NCBI GenBank assembly: GCA_004352715.1
Contig: SCFE01000115.1
Location: 1,366,046-1,430,045, forward strand
Direction of reading: 5' to 3'
Length of the DNA stretch: 64,000 bases
Source of the DNA: Hofstenia miamia
Lineage: Eukaryota; Xenacoelomorpha; Acoela
Shown here in pieces: positions 31,600-43,765 of the stretch (the stretch's first letter is position 1; every line of letters starts with the position of its first letter). The translations under genes were made by a program, and so were the position numbers. The notes under the pieces were generated by a model, which was not told the origin of the DNA, searched no databases, and saw nothing but the letters and a program-made list of their open reading frames with translations.

Positions 31600-32690
31600 T
31601 TGTGTTGCAAATTTGTTAAATTTAAAATGAATTTTGTAATATCTGTTGAACTTTGTTGAATTTACTTTTTTAGAATATCAGATTGGACGTTTACCGTCAT
31701 TCAGCAAGAGCATTAACAGAGCAGAAGGAATCGGGTGCAACCCTCGTTGCTCCTGAGTCACAGCGAGACTGCAATTGCTACTTGTGCTTTCCCGAATCGT
31801 AGTTTATATTAATGAAATTTCTTTATTTTAGTATTTCATACATTTTGAAGAGATATGTGGCATATTTTGAAAATATTTAATAAACTATTTTAAATCATGG
31901 ACATCATTGAAAAATATTGCAATTATTTTAAATTTGCCATTCCCATATATTACAGATCCGCTAGGTTTATTAGTTTCACTTAATGAACTTCGTAGGAAAC
32001 AGTAATCTCTAGTAATATTGAAAAACGTATTCATTCCTAAAATTACGTTACACGTCATGTGGTTTCGAAATCCAGAAATTCTTAATAGGTTTTTCATAAT
32101 CGGATAATTTCAAACCTTATTCTTCATTATTTCTTTATTATAGAAAGTTGATTAACCACAATAAAAACAATAAATTAGCAATAAGAATTAAAGCAATGAA
32201 TGTGTTGCAAGTTCGAATAGCGGTATTAATGAATGATTGCTCCATATATTCTTTTTTCTATATTTAATACTGCTAAAGTGTTTGATCTGGAATTCTGCTT
32301 ATGAATAAAACAAGGGATTGAAATAATATTATAAGATGATAATTTCTTGCTTTTGAAAAACGTTAACATTGTGTTCAAAATGATTAGTTGTCTAGTTGTC
32401 TTGGGAAAATGATAGACCTAAAATGAAGTACTTATTTCTGAAAATATTTTTCTTTGAAACATTTAGGGCCCATTTAAATTGAATATCAAGTTTTCTATAT
32501 AAGAACATCATATTTTAGATCAGTAAATAATATATTTTAATTTAGGTGACTCATAATAAATGAATGGAAGTTTGAATTGTCTCACAGGGGGATAGTTGCT
32601 TTATCATTGACATACTATGATAAATAGAATCGAAAACTTTAGAAAGATCTCAAACGGCAATGGCTACTAATTTATTTGACTCCAGTGATG
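31600..32690. other. No gene recognised
   Basis: AT-rich spacer. A 70-codon minus-strand frame (31885-32097) shows no family. Confidence 0.5.
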
Positions 32691-32935
32691 ATCTCTATTT
32701 TTCTGTAGCATTTCATAGGGCATCAGTAGTTGAAAATTGAGTATTTGGCAATAGGCTGTACTTATTGAGGTGTTCCATAATTTTCTCATGGAATAATCGT
32801 TTGAATAATTTGTTTATAGGAGGAGTAATTAAAATTGATCGATAATTTTTGGCATGAGATGGATCGGTTTTCTTAAAGATCGCAGAAATACGAGCAGGTT
32901 TTAAATAATCCGAAAGTAATTACTTTTTATGCATT
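32690..32935 (-). pseudogene. LINE reverse transcriptase N-terminal-part remnant
   Basis: On the minus strand, one frame from 32930 reads DYLKPARISAIFKKTDPSHA, NYRSILITPPINKLFKRL and LLPNTQFSTTDALxNATEK. It matches the fingers region of jockey/CR1-like reverse transcriptases (VxPIFKKGDxxxxxNYRPIxxLxxxxKxxE, QxGFRxxxST). One in-frame stop is visible, then the frame decays downstream (VAIAVCDLSKVFDS trace near 32640-32680). No YxDD box was found. Confidence 0.75.
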
Positions 32936-33779
32936 CATTAAATATAATTTAACTGCCCAAGAAGGAATTATAAAAGACCCACTTTATTTTTAGGCCCAAG
33001 CTTGAGAATTGCTCTTAAGGTTTCAAAGCTTGTAAAACGGACGTAAAATTCAGGGTTAAAGAAATTGGCGGTTTGCTTTCATACTTAAGGTTTGGTGCAC
33101 TGTTTTTTCCTAGATGAATAAAAGTCATTTTTAATTCGTTAGAAATTTCTTAATGGGTTTCCCTATGAATTTTAAATAGCATCAGCAGAATTTGATTTAG
33201 ATTTCTTACTATTACCAATCTAATGAATTAGCTTCCTTTTTGCTTTTTGATTTGGCAGAGTAGCTGTTCATTTCCCTTTCTTTGCTATAAATTTCACTCC
33301 AAGAAACTAAAATTAAAAAGGATCAAAGAAGTGATTCTGAAATAAATCTTGGTTTTTACCTTTGTCAATACAAAATATTCAAACCTGCGACAAAAAGTTA
33401 TATATTTCTTGGGAACCCAATATGGAAGCTATCTGTACAAAATCCCATCCTGTATTTCTTCTAATTTCTAATTATAGGTCGAGTATTTTTATTAATCTTT
33501 ACATTCGTCCCCAAATTACTGTCAATCAATCATCAAAAACTAATTGGTAAGATATCTTCGATGACCCACGATCTAATTGTTAAACAACAATCCTATTCCG
33601 CATGTTCTCAGCTAGATATTACGTATGTAAATGATAGCAAGATTTACGATAGGGGGATTATGCCTCGTTTCTGCTACTGATCTAGTTTAGTGTTCACATG
33701 TCTTTTTGCAGTCCAGAGATAATCACCCTTAGTTTGCACAATTGACCAGCTCTTATATGTTAGGTTTTAATCAATCTGT

Positions 33780-34488
33780 TAATTAACTTGGCTTACAAAA
33801 TCAACATTACAAAATATAAAATATATTAAAATAACCAAATTTACATTTTTTAAAAAGAAGGAAATTAAATACATATAAAATTTATTTTTTGATGATCTAA
33901 ACTGGAAAACTAGTGCAATGGTTGAGATGCTGTGGGTGATACTATTTGAGGTATTTGTGGTCAAGATGTCACAGATTAGACATGAACTGCTTGAATTCAA
34001 ACCAGCATATCTTGATTATAGAAGTGTAGCATTGTTGGAAAAAAATGTGTAGAACACGTAGGCAGATTGCAAGAGGCACTTTTTACAAAAGACATCTTGC
34101 AGATGCAATTCTGTCGGTCGTCAAATAAATTTATATCATTCATAATCTTAGTGGACTTTGAAACAAGTTTCGAAAAAAAACTCTTGAACATATTTTGAGC
34201 ACTTAAGATAAGAGCTTCAAGGTTGAAAACAACATTGTTTTGGACAAAACACTGAAATCACAATTATGATTAGCGACCATACTTTGCATTTGTGTAAACT
34301 AACCTCAAAGCCTACCTTTTTCATAGTTACCTCTACAAACGCAAATGTTTTACACAAGGATGGAATGTCCCAACCAAAGAAACATGATCTAATTAAGGAA
34401 ATTTATCTAGCAAAAATGATAGGGTGAATAGCTAAAGCAAACAAAAAGGAAACAAGGGATTACCTTGTAGAATTCCGTAAGTGGAAAG
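33780..34488 (-). pseudogene. Decayed LINE reverse transcriptase
   Basis: The minus strand from 34488 reads STYGILQGNPLFPF, like the GVxQGxPLSPxLF box of reverse transcriptases. Further on it reads VGFEVSLHKCKVWS near 34280-34310, like the LxxNxxKCxxxS segment after the catalytic centre. Many stops and frameshifts are present. Confidence 0.5.
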
Positions 34489-35205
34489 AGTAGTTAATAA
34501 CGGACAGAAGAGGTATTATTGGGACACCCTGAAGTTCTCGTAACACCACTGGCTATTTAGAATAGGGAAATAAAGTGATTCTATTGGACGCCAACTAGTG
34601 ACGAAATATTTTTGACAAAACTAAATTAAGCAAATTAATTTTTTGACAAAGTTTTTATTTTTGATTGCTAGGATTTGGGCAAAGTGATATAATTGATGAC
34701 AAATTTCACTAAAGGCATATTTTTTGTAACAATGTTTAAGCATGCAATACTATGCTTCAAGGAAAATAATTGATAGATGCAAACCTCATTTTCTGCTAAT
34801 ATTCAAATACAAATGGAGAAATATTTCAATAAGCTTAAAGACTATAGACCAATGAAATAGACGTAAATTTCACAAACAATATAGAAAATATAGAAAAATC
34901 AATAAAAAAATAAAATATCTGATATGCATGACAAAACCAAGTTCATTTTCACCAATATCCAAAATACAAAATGGAAGAAATATTCACTGTGTTTAAGCAT
35001 TGCACATATATGAAACAAAACGTGTTGTATATAAGCTGTTTTTGTGCAGAATGAGTTGTTGTGCAGAGCTTCACTGCATCTAGCAAATTTACACAGAGTT
35101 ATCACCATTTATTTTCATAGTTGACATGGGAAATCATGATGCCCAAACTTGCTGTCCAGATTATTCACTATATTGTAAGCTGATGTATCCATTATAATAA
35201 TAATA
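34489..35205 (+). repeat. Dispersed repeat, copy 1 (decayed LINE 3' part)
   Basis: About 700 bp similar to 50161-51022, starting GTAGTTAATAAC.GACA.AAGAGGT and ending near GCTGATGTATCCATAATA. At copy 2 it continues a + strand reverse-transcriptase remnant, so both are probably the 3' part of that LINE family. Confidence 0.75.
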
Positions 35206-35508
35206 TTTATTTAATTCTTTTGTTTTTTTACAAATCAAGTGATTAACACTTATGAAGAATTAAAACAATAAATATAAATTAACTTGTTTCTGAAAAAATA
35301 CTTTGTCTTGGTTTCAAAAGTTTATCGTCCTTGATGATATAAATAGTTGGTTTTCATTGTTCAGTAGCTTTGTTATAACTTATAGACTTTGTCCTATAAT
35401 TTGATAAGTAGTTGGATCTTCTTCGTTTTAGTGAAATTTTTAATGATTTTTTAAATTTATTGAAATTTCGTTCTTCTTTAATATCTGGAGGGAGTTTGTT
35501 CCATAAAT
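35190..35508 (-). pseudogene. LINE 3' end, interrupted by an assembly gap
   Basis: On the minus strand, immediately after the gap, the frame reads LWNKLPPDIKEERNFNKFKK, SLKISLKRRR and stops at 35354. LWNxLPxxIxxxxxxxxFKxxLK is the standard end of CR1/jockey-like LINE polyproteins. A 3'UTR follows, ending in an ATT-type short repeat (about 35190-35205). The rest of the polymerase would lie in the gap. Confidence 0.75.
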
Positions 35509-36508
35509 NNNNNNNNNNNNNNNNNNNNNNNNNNNNNNNNNNNNNNNNNNNNNNNNNNNNNNNNNNNNNNNNNNNNNNNNNNNNNNNNNNNNNNNNNNNN
35601 NNNNNNNNNNNNNNNNNNNNNNNNNNNNNNNNNNNNNNNNNNNNNNNNNNNNNNNNNNNNNNNNNNNNNNNNNNNNNNNNNNNNNNNNNNNNNNNNNNNN
35701 NNNNNNNNNNNNNNNNNNNNNNNNNNNNNNNNNNNNNNNNNNNNNNNNNNNNNNNNNNNNNNNNNNNNNNNNNNNNNNNNNNNNNNNNNNNNNNNNNNNN
35801 NNNNNNNNNNNNNNNNNNNNNNNNNNNNNNNNNNNNNNNNNNNNNNNNNNNNNNNNNNNNNNNNNNNNNNNNNNNNNNNNNNNNNNNNNNNNNNNNNNNN
35901 NNNNNNNNNNNNNNNNNNNNNNNNNNNNNNNNNNNNNNNNNNNNNNNNNNNNNNNNNNNNNNNNNNNNNNNNNNNNNNNNNNNNNNNNNNNNNNNNNNNN
36001 NNNNNNNNNNNNNNNNNNNNNNNNNNNNNNNNNNNNNNNNNNNNNNNNNNNNNNNNNNNNNNNNNNNNNNNNNNNNNNNNNNNNNNNNNNNNNNNNNNNN
36101 NNNNNNNNNNNNNNNNNNNNNNNNNNNNNNNNNNNNNNNNNNNNNNNNNNNNNNNNNNNNNNNNNNNNNNNNNNNNNNNNNNNNNNNNNNNNNNNNNNNN
36201 NNNNNNNNNNNNNNNNNNNNNNNNNNNNNNNNNNNNNNNNNNNNNNNNNNNNNNNNNNNNNNNNNNNNNNNNNNNNNNNNNNNNNNNNNNNNNNNNNNNN
36301 NNNNNNNNNNNNNNNNNNNNNNNNNNNNNNNNNNNNNNNNNNNNNNNNNNNNNNNNNNNNNNNNNNNNNNNNNNNNNNNNNNNNNNNNNNNNNNNNNNNN
36401 NNNNNNNNNNNNNNNNNNNNNNNNNNNNNNNNNNNNNNNNNNNNNNNNNNNNNNNNNNNNNNNNNNNNNNNNNNNNNNNNNNNNNNNNNNNNNNNNNNNN
36501 NNNNNNNN
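35509..36508. other. Assembly gap, 1000 N
   Basis: Exactly 1000 N, a conventional placeholder, entered from a LINE on the left side. Confidence 0.99.
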
Positions 36509-39500
36509 AAAAACTGTAAGTGAAAATCCACTAAAGCGGCCTATTGGAAAACAACTCTCTGATTTATCTGCACTAAAGCGTAAAGCCCGTCCAGTTTCAT
36601 GCCATTCGTTCTTCAAATATGTCATATGTTCCTGATTGTATAAAAAAACTTTATCCACTTACCAAAGATGTTTATTCTGGATGTGCACTGCAATTACGAC
36701 TGGAATTATGGTAAATTCCCTTGAGCATGAAAATATAGGAACATTGCACCAACAACAGTATCCAGACTTTGTTTTATATACTGCTGCATGTTAAATCCCC
36801 CTTATTCCCTTGTCTCCTTAGTGATGTATATTGTAAAAATCTATGCACCAGCATGGTTGCTTATCAAAACTCAAGCATCTGTCATATATGGTCTCAGGAA
36901 TTTATTTTTTCTTGTNGGCTTGCATATATACATGTAATATGTTTCAGCAAAAAGCCATTGAATTTTCTTCCAAGGAAATGGAAACTTCTCAGAAATATTT
37001 TTTGCAGCATAGAAACAGTTTGGTAATACAAGTATCACAATAACATTTCCTATATAGAATAATGATTTTTTTAGGTAGGCTTCTTCTAGTGACTCACCTA
37101 TTCAATAAAGTTTCCACTAAGTCTGCATCTATTAAAACATTGTTATGAAATTTTATTCTTTTCCTATTCACTGCACTAATTCTATATGAAAGTTTTTCTG
37201 GAATATTTTAGTTCTAAGCAAGAAGTTTTGCTTTATTTCACAACTGTTTCCAGGTGTTATAAAGTTTGATCATTTGGTAAGCAATTGTCATATACTTGAT
37301 ACTCAACATTCAGTGAGGTATTTGTGATATGAATAACTTTGTTGGAGATATCAATTACTGCCAGAATTTTGAAAAACGTTACTGGCATGATAATATGCAT
37401 AGAGGATGTTATATATGTTAGAAAGATGGGCGCCAAGTATTTCAGATCTTGCGTTTGGTGTCAAGTTAAGCTCCAAGACATCTTCTAATGCTAATTTAAT
37501 ATCTTGCAAATGAGCTTAGAATGGCTTAATACTGTTAACTCAAACGGACCACCTGTTCCAGATTTTCCATGAAATCCCAGACAGAACAAGTCTATTGTTA
37601 CGACGTAGGTTTGAGGTCTTAGTAGCATAAATGTGTCTTTCACAAATGTTTTATCGTTTTAGTGTCGATTGTTTGGCGTAAATTGGACAAATTTTAGAAA
37701 GTATTGATTGCTAGCATTTTATTGTCTTAAACTATTTCACAACCTGCAATTATCGATTTAGCATTACAACTATACCACAATTATCCAAAACGCAATGTAC
37801 TTTCACAATGGCATTTATTAATAACAGCACCTGTATTTAATGCTTATGTACATGTCAACATACATGTATGTGATTTTTAAGAAATTGTAGAAGAATGTTT
37901 GCATGTTAGTTGAAAGTGGCTCCAAATTTCAGTGTACAAATGGAAATCATTGTTTCCTTAATATATATTCTGTATCATTTTGGTAGCTTTTAATGTTCCA
38001 AATAACGACGTCGTTTTGATGTCGTTTTTCGACTGGCATGAACAATGTGTTTTAGCAATATAAGGTTAGATGCTATGTATTTGTGAACATCGGCCCATTA
38101 ATATGTCATGGTCTTGGGCAAAATGACCCATCTGTGCTCACCCTCTTAATGGTCCTAATTGTAGGAAATGGAATTGCAAAAACTGCAATTTCAAATAATT
38201 TTAGCAAGTACAACTCAGCAATATTGAGCTAACTCTAATAAAGAAATGTGTCTTAAAGTCTAAGGAATATTTCATTTTGTTCAGATCCATGATACGCAAA
38301 ATCAATTGCAAGTTACTAGTAATTTCAAAACAAAGTCATTCATATTTATTTATTTCTGAAATTAACAAGTACTAAATCCTATATAAACTATACATTTTTT
38401 GCAATAACAAAATTTAAGAACTTATAACTCACGGAGTGATAAAGATATCTAAAATCTTATGGCACCATTAGATATATAATTTTGTCCTCTATCATTTCAA
38501 TCCCACTTCACAACTGCATGTGAATTTTTCTTGGGTGTTACTTTGGCAAAACAAAATAGTTGATGAACGTTTTTGATAGTTGATGAACGTTTTTGATGCC
38601 ATGCCCTTTGCTCACCTTATTATTATAACACTAGGAATGGGAAAATTGGAAATCTGTGATTTGTATTGTGATTATTATGTATAAATTACTATTTTTCATA
38701 GTTAAATTTCTGTAATGTCAATTACATTGTATAACCTTCCATCTTGTATTTATCTGATATATTTAAATGCAATGCAAACATAATCATTTGTAGGTGATGG
38801 AAAAAGGATTAATAACTAATTCCCAGACTCCATATTTTAGCTTAGTAAATTTGATCACTTCCCAAAACTTGTGAATCTAATAGGTCTATGTTTTTTATAT
38901 TTAGATTACTGCATGACAGGAAGCTCATTTACATGTAACTAACAATTTGGTAAAAAAGTATTGAAATAACAATTAAGAATTGTTGTTTATTCATTGTTTC
39001 CAAACTATTGCAGTTATGTTTCTTATTGATTTAGCTGTATAGATCTCTGAAATAAACATTTCATGATTTATAATATCTACTTATAATTTGTTAATATATT
39101 ATTTGTATGTAGGGAGAATTGTATATTTGTCATTTGAGAATGTGATCACATAATAGTTCAATTAGTAAATAATTGTTTATAGTTGCTTTCTCAATGTTAC
39201 ATGTTAACACTAACTGAATTCAATCTTTGCATAAATGAGCTTAGGCTAATTAAGACAAATGTACAATGACTAAATCGGTTTTATTCTATGTCAGAAAATT
39301 GGTGTCATTATCTACTATTGTGTGTGCTTATAAATTTCATTATTGAAAATGTAAATTATTTTATTTTGCCAAAATTGTAAATACTTTCAGCTATTTAGGA
39401 AGTACTATTAGGTATCAGTTATTGCGTGATTTAGTAGGCTATCGAGCACTTTTCTTTTAAAATTTGAAACTTAATCCGGTTTGATATCAGTAATCTGCAC

Positions 39501-39595
39501 TAGTTCGCTGCTGTTTAAAATAGTTCAAACGAAGATACCGCCCTGCTTGACGTTTAGTAACTAAATTTAGCAACATTGAGTCAGATAACGTAAAT
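36509..39595. other. No gene recognised
   Basis: Just after the gap a 41-codon + strand frame (KTVSENPLKRPIG...) ends at 36635. Frames near 36769-37043 overlap each other and cross a single N. None shows a family. At 38557-38596 a 20-bp unit (TAGTTGATGAACGTTTTTGA) is repeated twice in tandem. Confidence 0.45.
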
Positions 39596-39655
39596 TGTGG
39601 AAGACCTCCATCAAGTCGTGATGGGTGGCCTAAGAAAAAGGGCAGTGACAAAAGA

Positions 39656-39708
39656 TGACGTCAAGCTCAGCCAATCATCACGAGGAGGCGGGACGTACCA
39701 TATAAATA
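39656..39708 (+). promoter_or_regulatory. CRE - CCAAT - GC box - TATA promoter array
   Basis: A perfect cAMP-response element TGACGTCA (39656-39663), CCAAT (39671-39675), a GC-box-like GGAGGCGGGAC (39684-39694) and TATAAATA (39701-39708) lie in canonical order and spacing. Transcription would start near 39735 on the + strand. No coding exon was recognised downstream. Confidence 0.65.
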
Positions 39709-39750
39709 GGAGGACACCAACACGAGTCGTCAGACCCCGCAGAGTAAGGA

Positions 39751-39862
39751 CGAAACGCTTCCAGTCTTGCATTTGGAGAAGACAAGAGTCAGCACGAGAC
39801 GCTGTCAGTTTTGCATTTAAAAGAGAAGAGTTCAGCATGAGACGCTGTCAGTTTTGCTGTTG
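39751..39862 (+). repeat. Tandem repeat, ~43-bp unit, 2.5 copies
   Basis: Units start at 39751, 39795 and 39838, each beginning near (C/T)GA.ACGCT..CAGT.TTGC. They lie directly downstream of the predicted start site of the 39.66 kb promoter. The open frame across them repeats too, but has no recognised product. Confidence 0.85.
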
Positions 39863-40074
39863 AATTGGTTGCTTTATGCTGGTTAAAGTGGTAGTCAAAG
39901 TGGTTGGCAATTTGGTCTCAAGTTTTGCTGTCAGATTGCTAAGTAAGTTAGTTCCGAATTTCTAAATTCTTTAGCCTACTAAGTTTGTAGTATATTGGTT
40001 TGTTATTGCTCATTTTGGTTATTATTAACTAGTAAGTTAAAATAAAGTCGTTTTTATAAGTGTTGTTTTTCACA

Positions 40075-41157
40075 CTTAAGTTATGTTAAATAGTTTATTG
40101 CAATTACTTTAACACTTATTTTATTGTTTGTTTAAGCTCTTTGAATAATTGTGGCACATTGTTCAAATCAGATTTAATCGTTGTTTTCATCCTGGTAGAA
40201 TTCTAATTTGATAAAATTCTTTAACTTGTTACAGAAGAAACGTTTCTGCTTAAAAGTTTTAGTGGATTAAGTAAAATACGTTGTGTTAATAAGAGTTAAA
40301 TTAACATAGAGAGTTTAATCTTATTTTTGGTAAATTGTCAGAGATAAGAGCTGTCGCTAGAATATTTTTGTTCCAGAATTCGACAGTACGGAAAATTAAA
40401 TTGCTAGGTAAAAATTATCTTTTTGGGAAAAATTCCACTAGTACGTGACTGCACAAATAAATCGTTATTAGAAACACAAACCCCAAAACTATAAACGCCT
40501 AGCCAACGCAATTTTCTAACATCTAAGACATCTGAAAGAGTATAACTTATTAAATAAATAAACTACTGAACTATTGTTGCATGTACATTGTAATAGTGAA
40601 TGCTAAGCGAATTCTTGTCTTGATACTAATGTGCTCTCAAACATCAATCTAAAGCCGTGTGACAAAGTGATTGTAACATTAAGTAACTATGTAGTCAGTT
40701 TTGCCTAATGGACAAATTCAAATTGTTTCTATTCGTAAACAGAACTCAACATAAATAATTTAAATATGGAGAATTTTTTACTCAATAAATCCTTTTTCTT
40801 GAACAAACACAGGGAAAATCAGTGTGAACAAACCAAGATTTGATAGCAACAGCAGCTAAACTAATGTTAGGGAACATTTTTTCGAAACTACATCAAGTTC
40901 ATATATCCAACGGAAACATTTTACAAGTTCATCAAAAATTAATAGCCCGACTATAATAGTCTTATCAATCAGTACATTTGTCAGAAATTGAACTATTTGA
41001 TTTTAAGACAATGACATATGCAAATTACTTAGATTTCTGACTTTATATAATGCTTGTTGTTCGGAGTACAAAAGCATTAATCAATTGTAGTGACATTAAA
41101 AATCTATATTTTCGCTGATTGTTAATCAGGTTTAAGGACATGTAAACTTGAATAGTA
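40075..41157. other. No gene recognised
   Basis: AT-rich sequence between the promoter-like segment and the 41-44 kb inverted repeat. Confidence 0.5.
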
Positions 41158-42639
41158 GATTATTAAAGTTGAACATTAATCATCAGAATTATTCACTATA
41201 AATAAATGTTGTATGATGTATTCGTTTTATAAAAACAGCTAGAGCATGTATTAAAAAGTGATTGATTGAATAACAGCCTTATTCTAATCATGCATTAATA
41301 AAGTTGTAACAGATGCTACCATAATTAATTTACATTTGTTTACAAAATGCTGTTAATTTGTTAGGATGATGCTAACTGCGGTTTTCTATAGGAAAAGACT
41401 TCAGTCAAACTTCTTTAAAAATTCTGCCTATGTTTATTATATTTTGGAAATTCAGTATGTAATTAATATACACAATGTGCAATGGAAAACTAAGTTTAAC
41501 ATTTATAGAAGAATACAATTAATTTAAAACATATTTAAAGATTCCAATTTAGTTTGTTAAATTAAGTAAAATATAATACATTCATCATTTTTAGAACAGC
41601 AGCAACGTTCAATATCAAGTACCTTAGTATATTTATAAATTTATTGCTTAGTGGAAGGCGTCCCATCAATCTATACGTCTGACACAAATTTTGAAATGTG
41701 TGTTTGAACTAGAATTGGCCAAATCCCTACCCTATCTCTAAACTTTAACAAAAGTATGCAGCAATTAAATTTAATAAGCTTAATTTCAACTTCCTTGTTC
41801 AACTAAACTATAGTTCTGCGATCAATTCAAGTAAACTAGAAATTAATGCAATCCAAAATAACTTTTTAGTTATTATAATAGCTAATAATTTTAAAAGTCA
41901 TGAAACTTTACAAATATATTTTTAATGTATATCTATGTTAAGCCGACTTCAGAAGGATTTTCCACAGCTAAATATTAAATATTTAATTCACTATCCCATG
42001 AGCAGTATTTAATTATTAGACCGTGTTTTAAACTTGCACGAACATATTATTGAAAATTCTTTAGATTATAAAAAAATAAAATGTAAAGCATTAAGGAAGC
42101 TTTAATCGTAAATGTGTGCAGTAAGGAACTCAACCCTAACTCATTTATAGGGAGATGGAGTAAATATAATCCAAATATCATTATGATTTTTGACACCTTG
42201 TTGCAGTTATTTCATCCGTGCAGCCTAAGCATTACATTTTGAATAATGTACTTTAGCAGGGTTTAATATTCGAATGAGTATTTTAAAATCGTATTAAAAA
42301 ATAGCGTGTTTATTTAAAACTACAGCTGTTGTGCAATATTAGATGTTGGAGATCAAGACTAAGCTTATTGTGGAGTAAATCTGATCTACAGAAATTTTAT
42401 CAATATACAAGCAATTGACAATCAATTACTTGAAAACTTGTTTTGGTATTTAGTTATTTCTATATAGAAGTCCATCTAAAGTTATAGCATCAACAGCTAA
42501 ACGAAATCAAACTTTGATCATAACGACGCCACAGCATAAATTTGCTAAGATATCATTTTGAAGCACTTTGTGTACTGTGGATTTTGTGGTTGTTTGCGAA
42601 TATAGTTTCAACCGATTTCTAGATATTTAATGAACGTTC

Positions 42640-42843
42640 GTCAATACATTTTTACATTTAATTTGTTGTAATTAATACTTTAGACTCATTAGTTAATTAA
42701 TATTAAATTTAAAATGGTCCACATTAACAAGCATCATTACNNGTCAATACATTTTTACATTTAATTTGTTGTAATTAACACTTTAGACTCATTAGTTAAT
42801 TAATATTAAATTTAAAATGGTCCACATTAACAAGCATCATTAC
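42640..42843. repeat. Assembly duplication around NN
   Basis: 101 bp at 42640-42740 are repeated almost exactly at 42743-42843, with NN between. This looks like two overlapping contigs joined without merging. Confidence 0.85.
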
Positions 42844-43279
42844 TACCCCAAAATAGGTTTTGCTAAAAAGTATGCATGCTGCCACTGACTTTCAAATTTG
42901 CATATACTGTGCTCAGTATATTGCATTGCAAGGTCAACATAAGGCATCTATATATTAACCAGCAAAATTCCCTATTCATAAATTTTACAGACTACAGATA
43001 ATTATACATCTTAGGTTTGAATAACTCTGACGTACTACTGGAGGTGGCAGTGTGCATTAAAGGGCTAAATAGCAAGAAATTTTAAAAAGCTATTTAGCTA
43101 GCAGTCCAGATATCATTGCTTTTATCAAGCATCGAAGTAAGAATCATATAACCCCTAGGATAGTAATTATTCCACCTCCCTATACAAATTCAGTTGACAA
43201 ATTATGATGTAATTCAATGTTGACGCTGAATTTTAATGTTAAATTACATTTCCCTTATGTATTCAATGCATTCAAATTA

Positions 43280-43282
<3 letters not shown>

Positions 43283-43324
<42 letters not shown>
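43283..43324. repeat. (AT)n microsatellite
   Basis: A long uninterrupted AT dinucleotide run. Confidence 0.95.
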
Positions 43325-43328
<4 letters not shown>

Positions 43329-43765
43329 AATCATTACGAAAGTGTCCTTGATAAATATGCATGCATAATTATAGGTAGATGGTATGGTGGTGAGTATTTT
43401 TATATTTATGTACATACATTAGTAATGTGTTAGTGTGGTACAACTCGTGGATATATTTTTTATCCTGTGCAGGCTGGTAGAATTAAAATTTATATTCCAC
43501 ATTGTGTGTTACAAACATAGGTTTTGACTGAAGTGTTTTCCCATGGAAAAAAAATGCAGTTAGCATCATCCTAACAAATAAACAGTATTGTGTTTTCAAA
43601 TGTAAATAAATAATGGTAACATCTGTTATAACTTAATTAATGCATGATGAGACAGTAGTTGTTCAATCAATCACATTTCTGTACATGGTCTAGTATTTTT
43701 TATAAAAAGAATGCATCATTCAAAATTCATTTTAGGATAACAATTCTGGTGTTTAATAATCTGAT

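Larger units (their letters stand above)
39596..40074 (+). mobile_element. Possible solo LTR
   Basis: A 479-bp segment starts TGTGG and ends CACA, and contains a full promoter (39656-39708) followed about 335 bp later by AATAAA (40041-40046). That is the promoter-then-poly(A) order of an LTR. Flanking direct repeats were not found (TAAAT versus CTTAA), and no primer-binding site or gag/pol lies nearby, so this remains a hypothesis. It is much richer in GC than its surroundings. Confidence 0.35.
41158..43765. repeat. Inverted-repeat (foldback) structure, ~2.6 kb
   Basis: The arms at about 41158-41480 and 43497-43765 are inverted and clearly similar. TTTGTTAGGATGATGCTAAC on the left occurs reversed as GTTAGCATCATCCTAACAAA near 43559-43578. 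Matches continue outward (GTGATTGATTGAA, ATCATGCATTAAT, ATTATTAAA) and inward (CTTCAGTCAAA, CCTATGTTT, CACAATGT). The middle is non-coding and holds a TA microsatellite (about 43283-43324) and an assembly duplication around NN at 42741. Confidence 0.75.

Noticed and set aside
33900-34000. Possible tRNA-derived SINE head (A-box-like and B-box-like words)
   Set aside because: The B-box look-alike GCTTGAATTCAAACC is a poor match, no cloverleaf closes, and the region is better explained as a decayed LINE.
35354-36658. Long open frames of 344-434 codons across each 1000-N gap
   Set aside because: They are open only because N cannot give stops. Only the short non-N ends carry information; the same applies at 56.1, 60.6 and 62.8 kb.
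42640-42843. Apparent biological tandem duplications at 42.6, 47.4, 50.7 and 51.8 kb
   Set aside because: Each copy border coincides with an N, so contig overlap is the simpler explanation.
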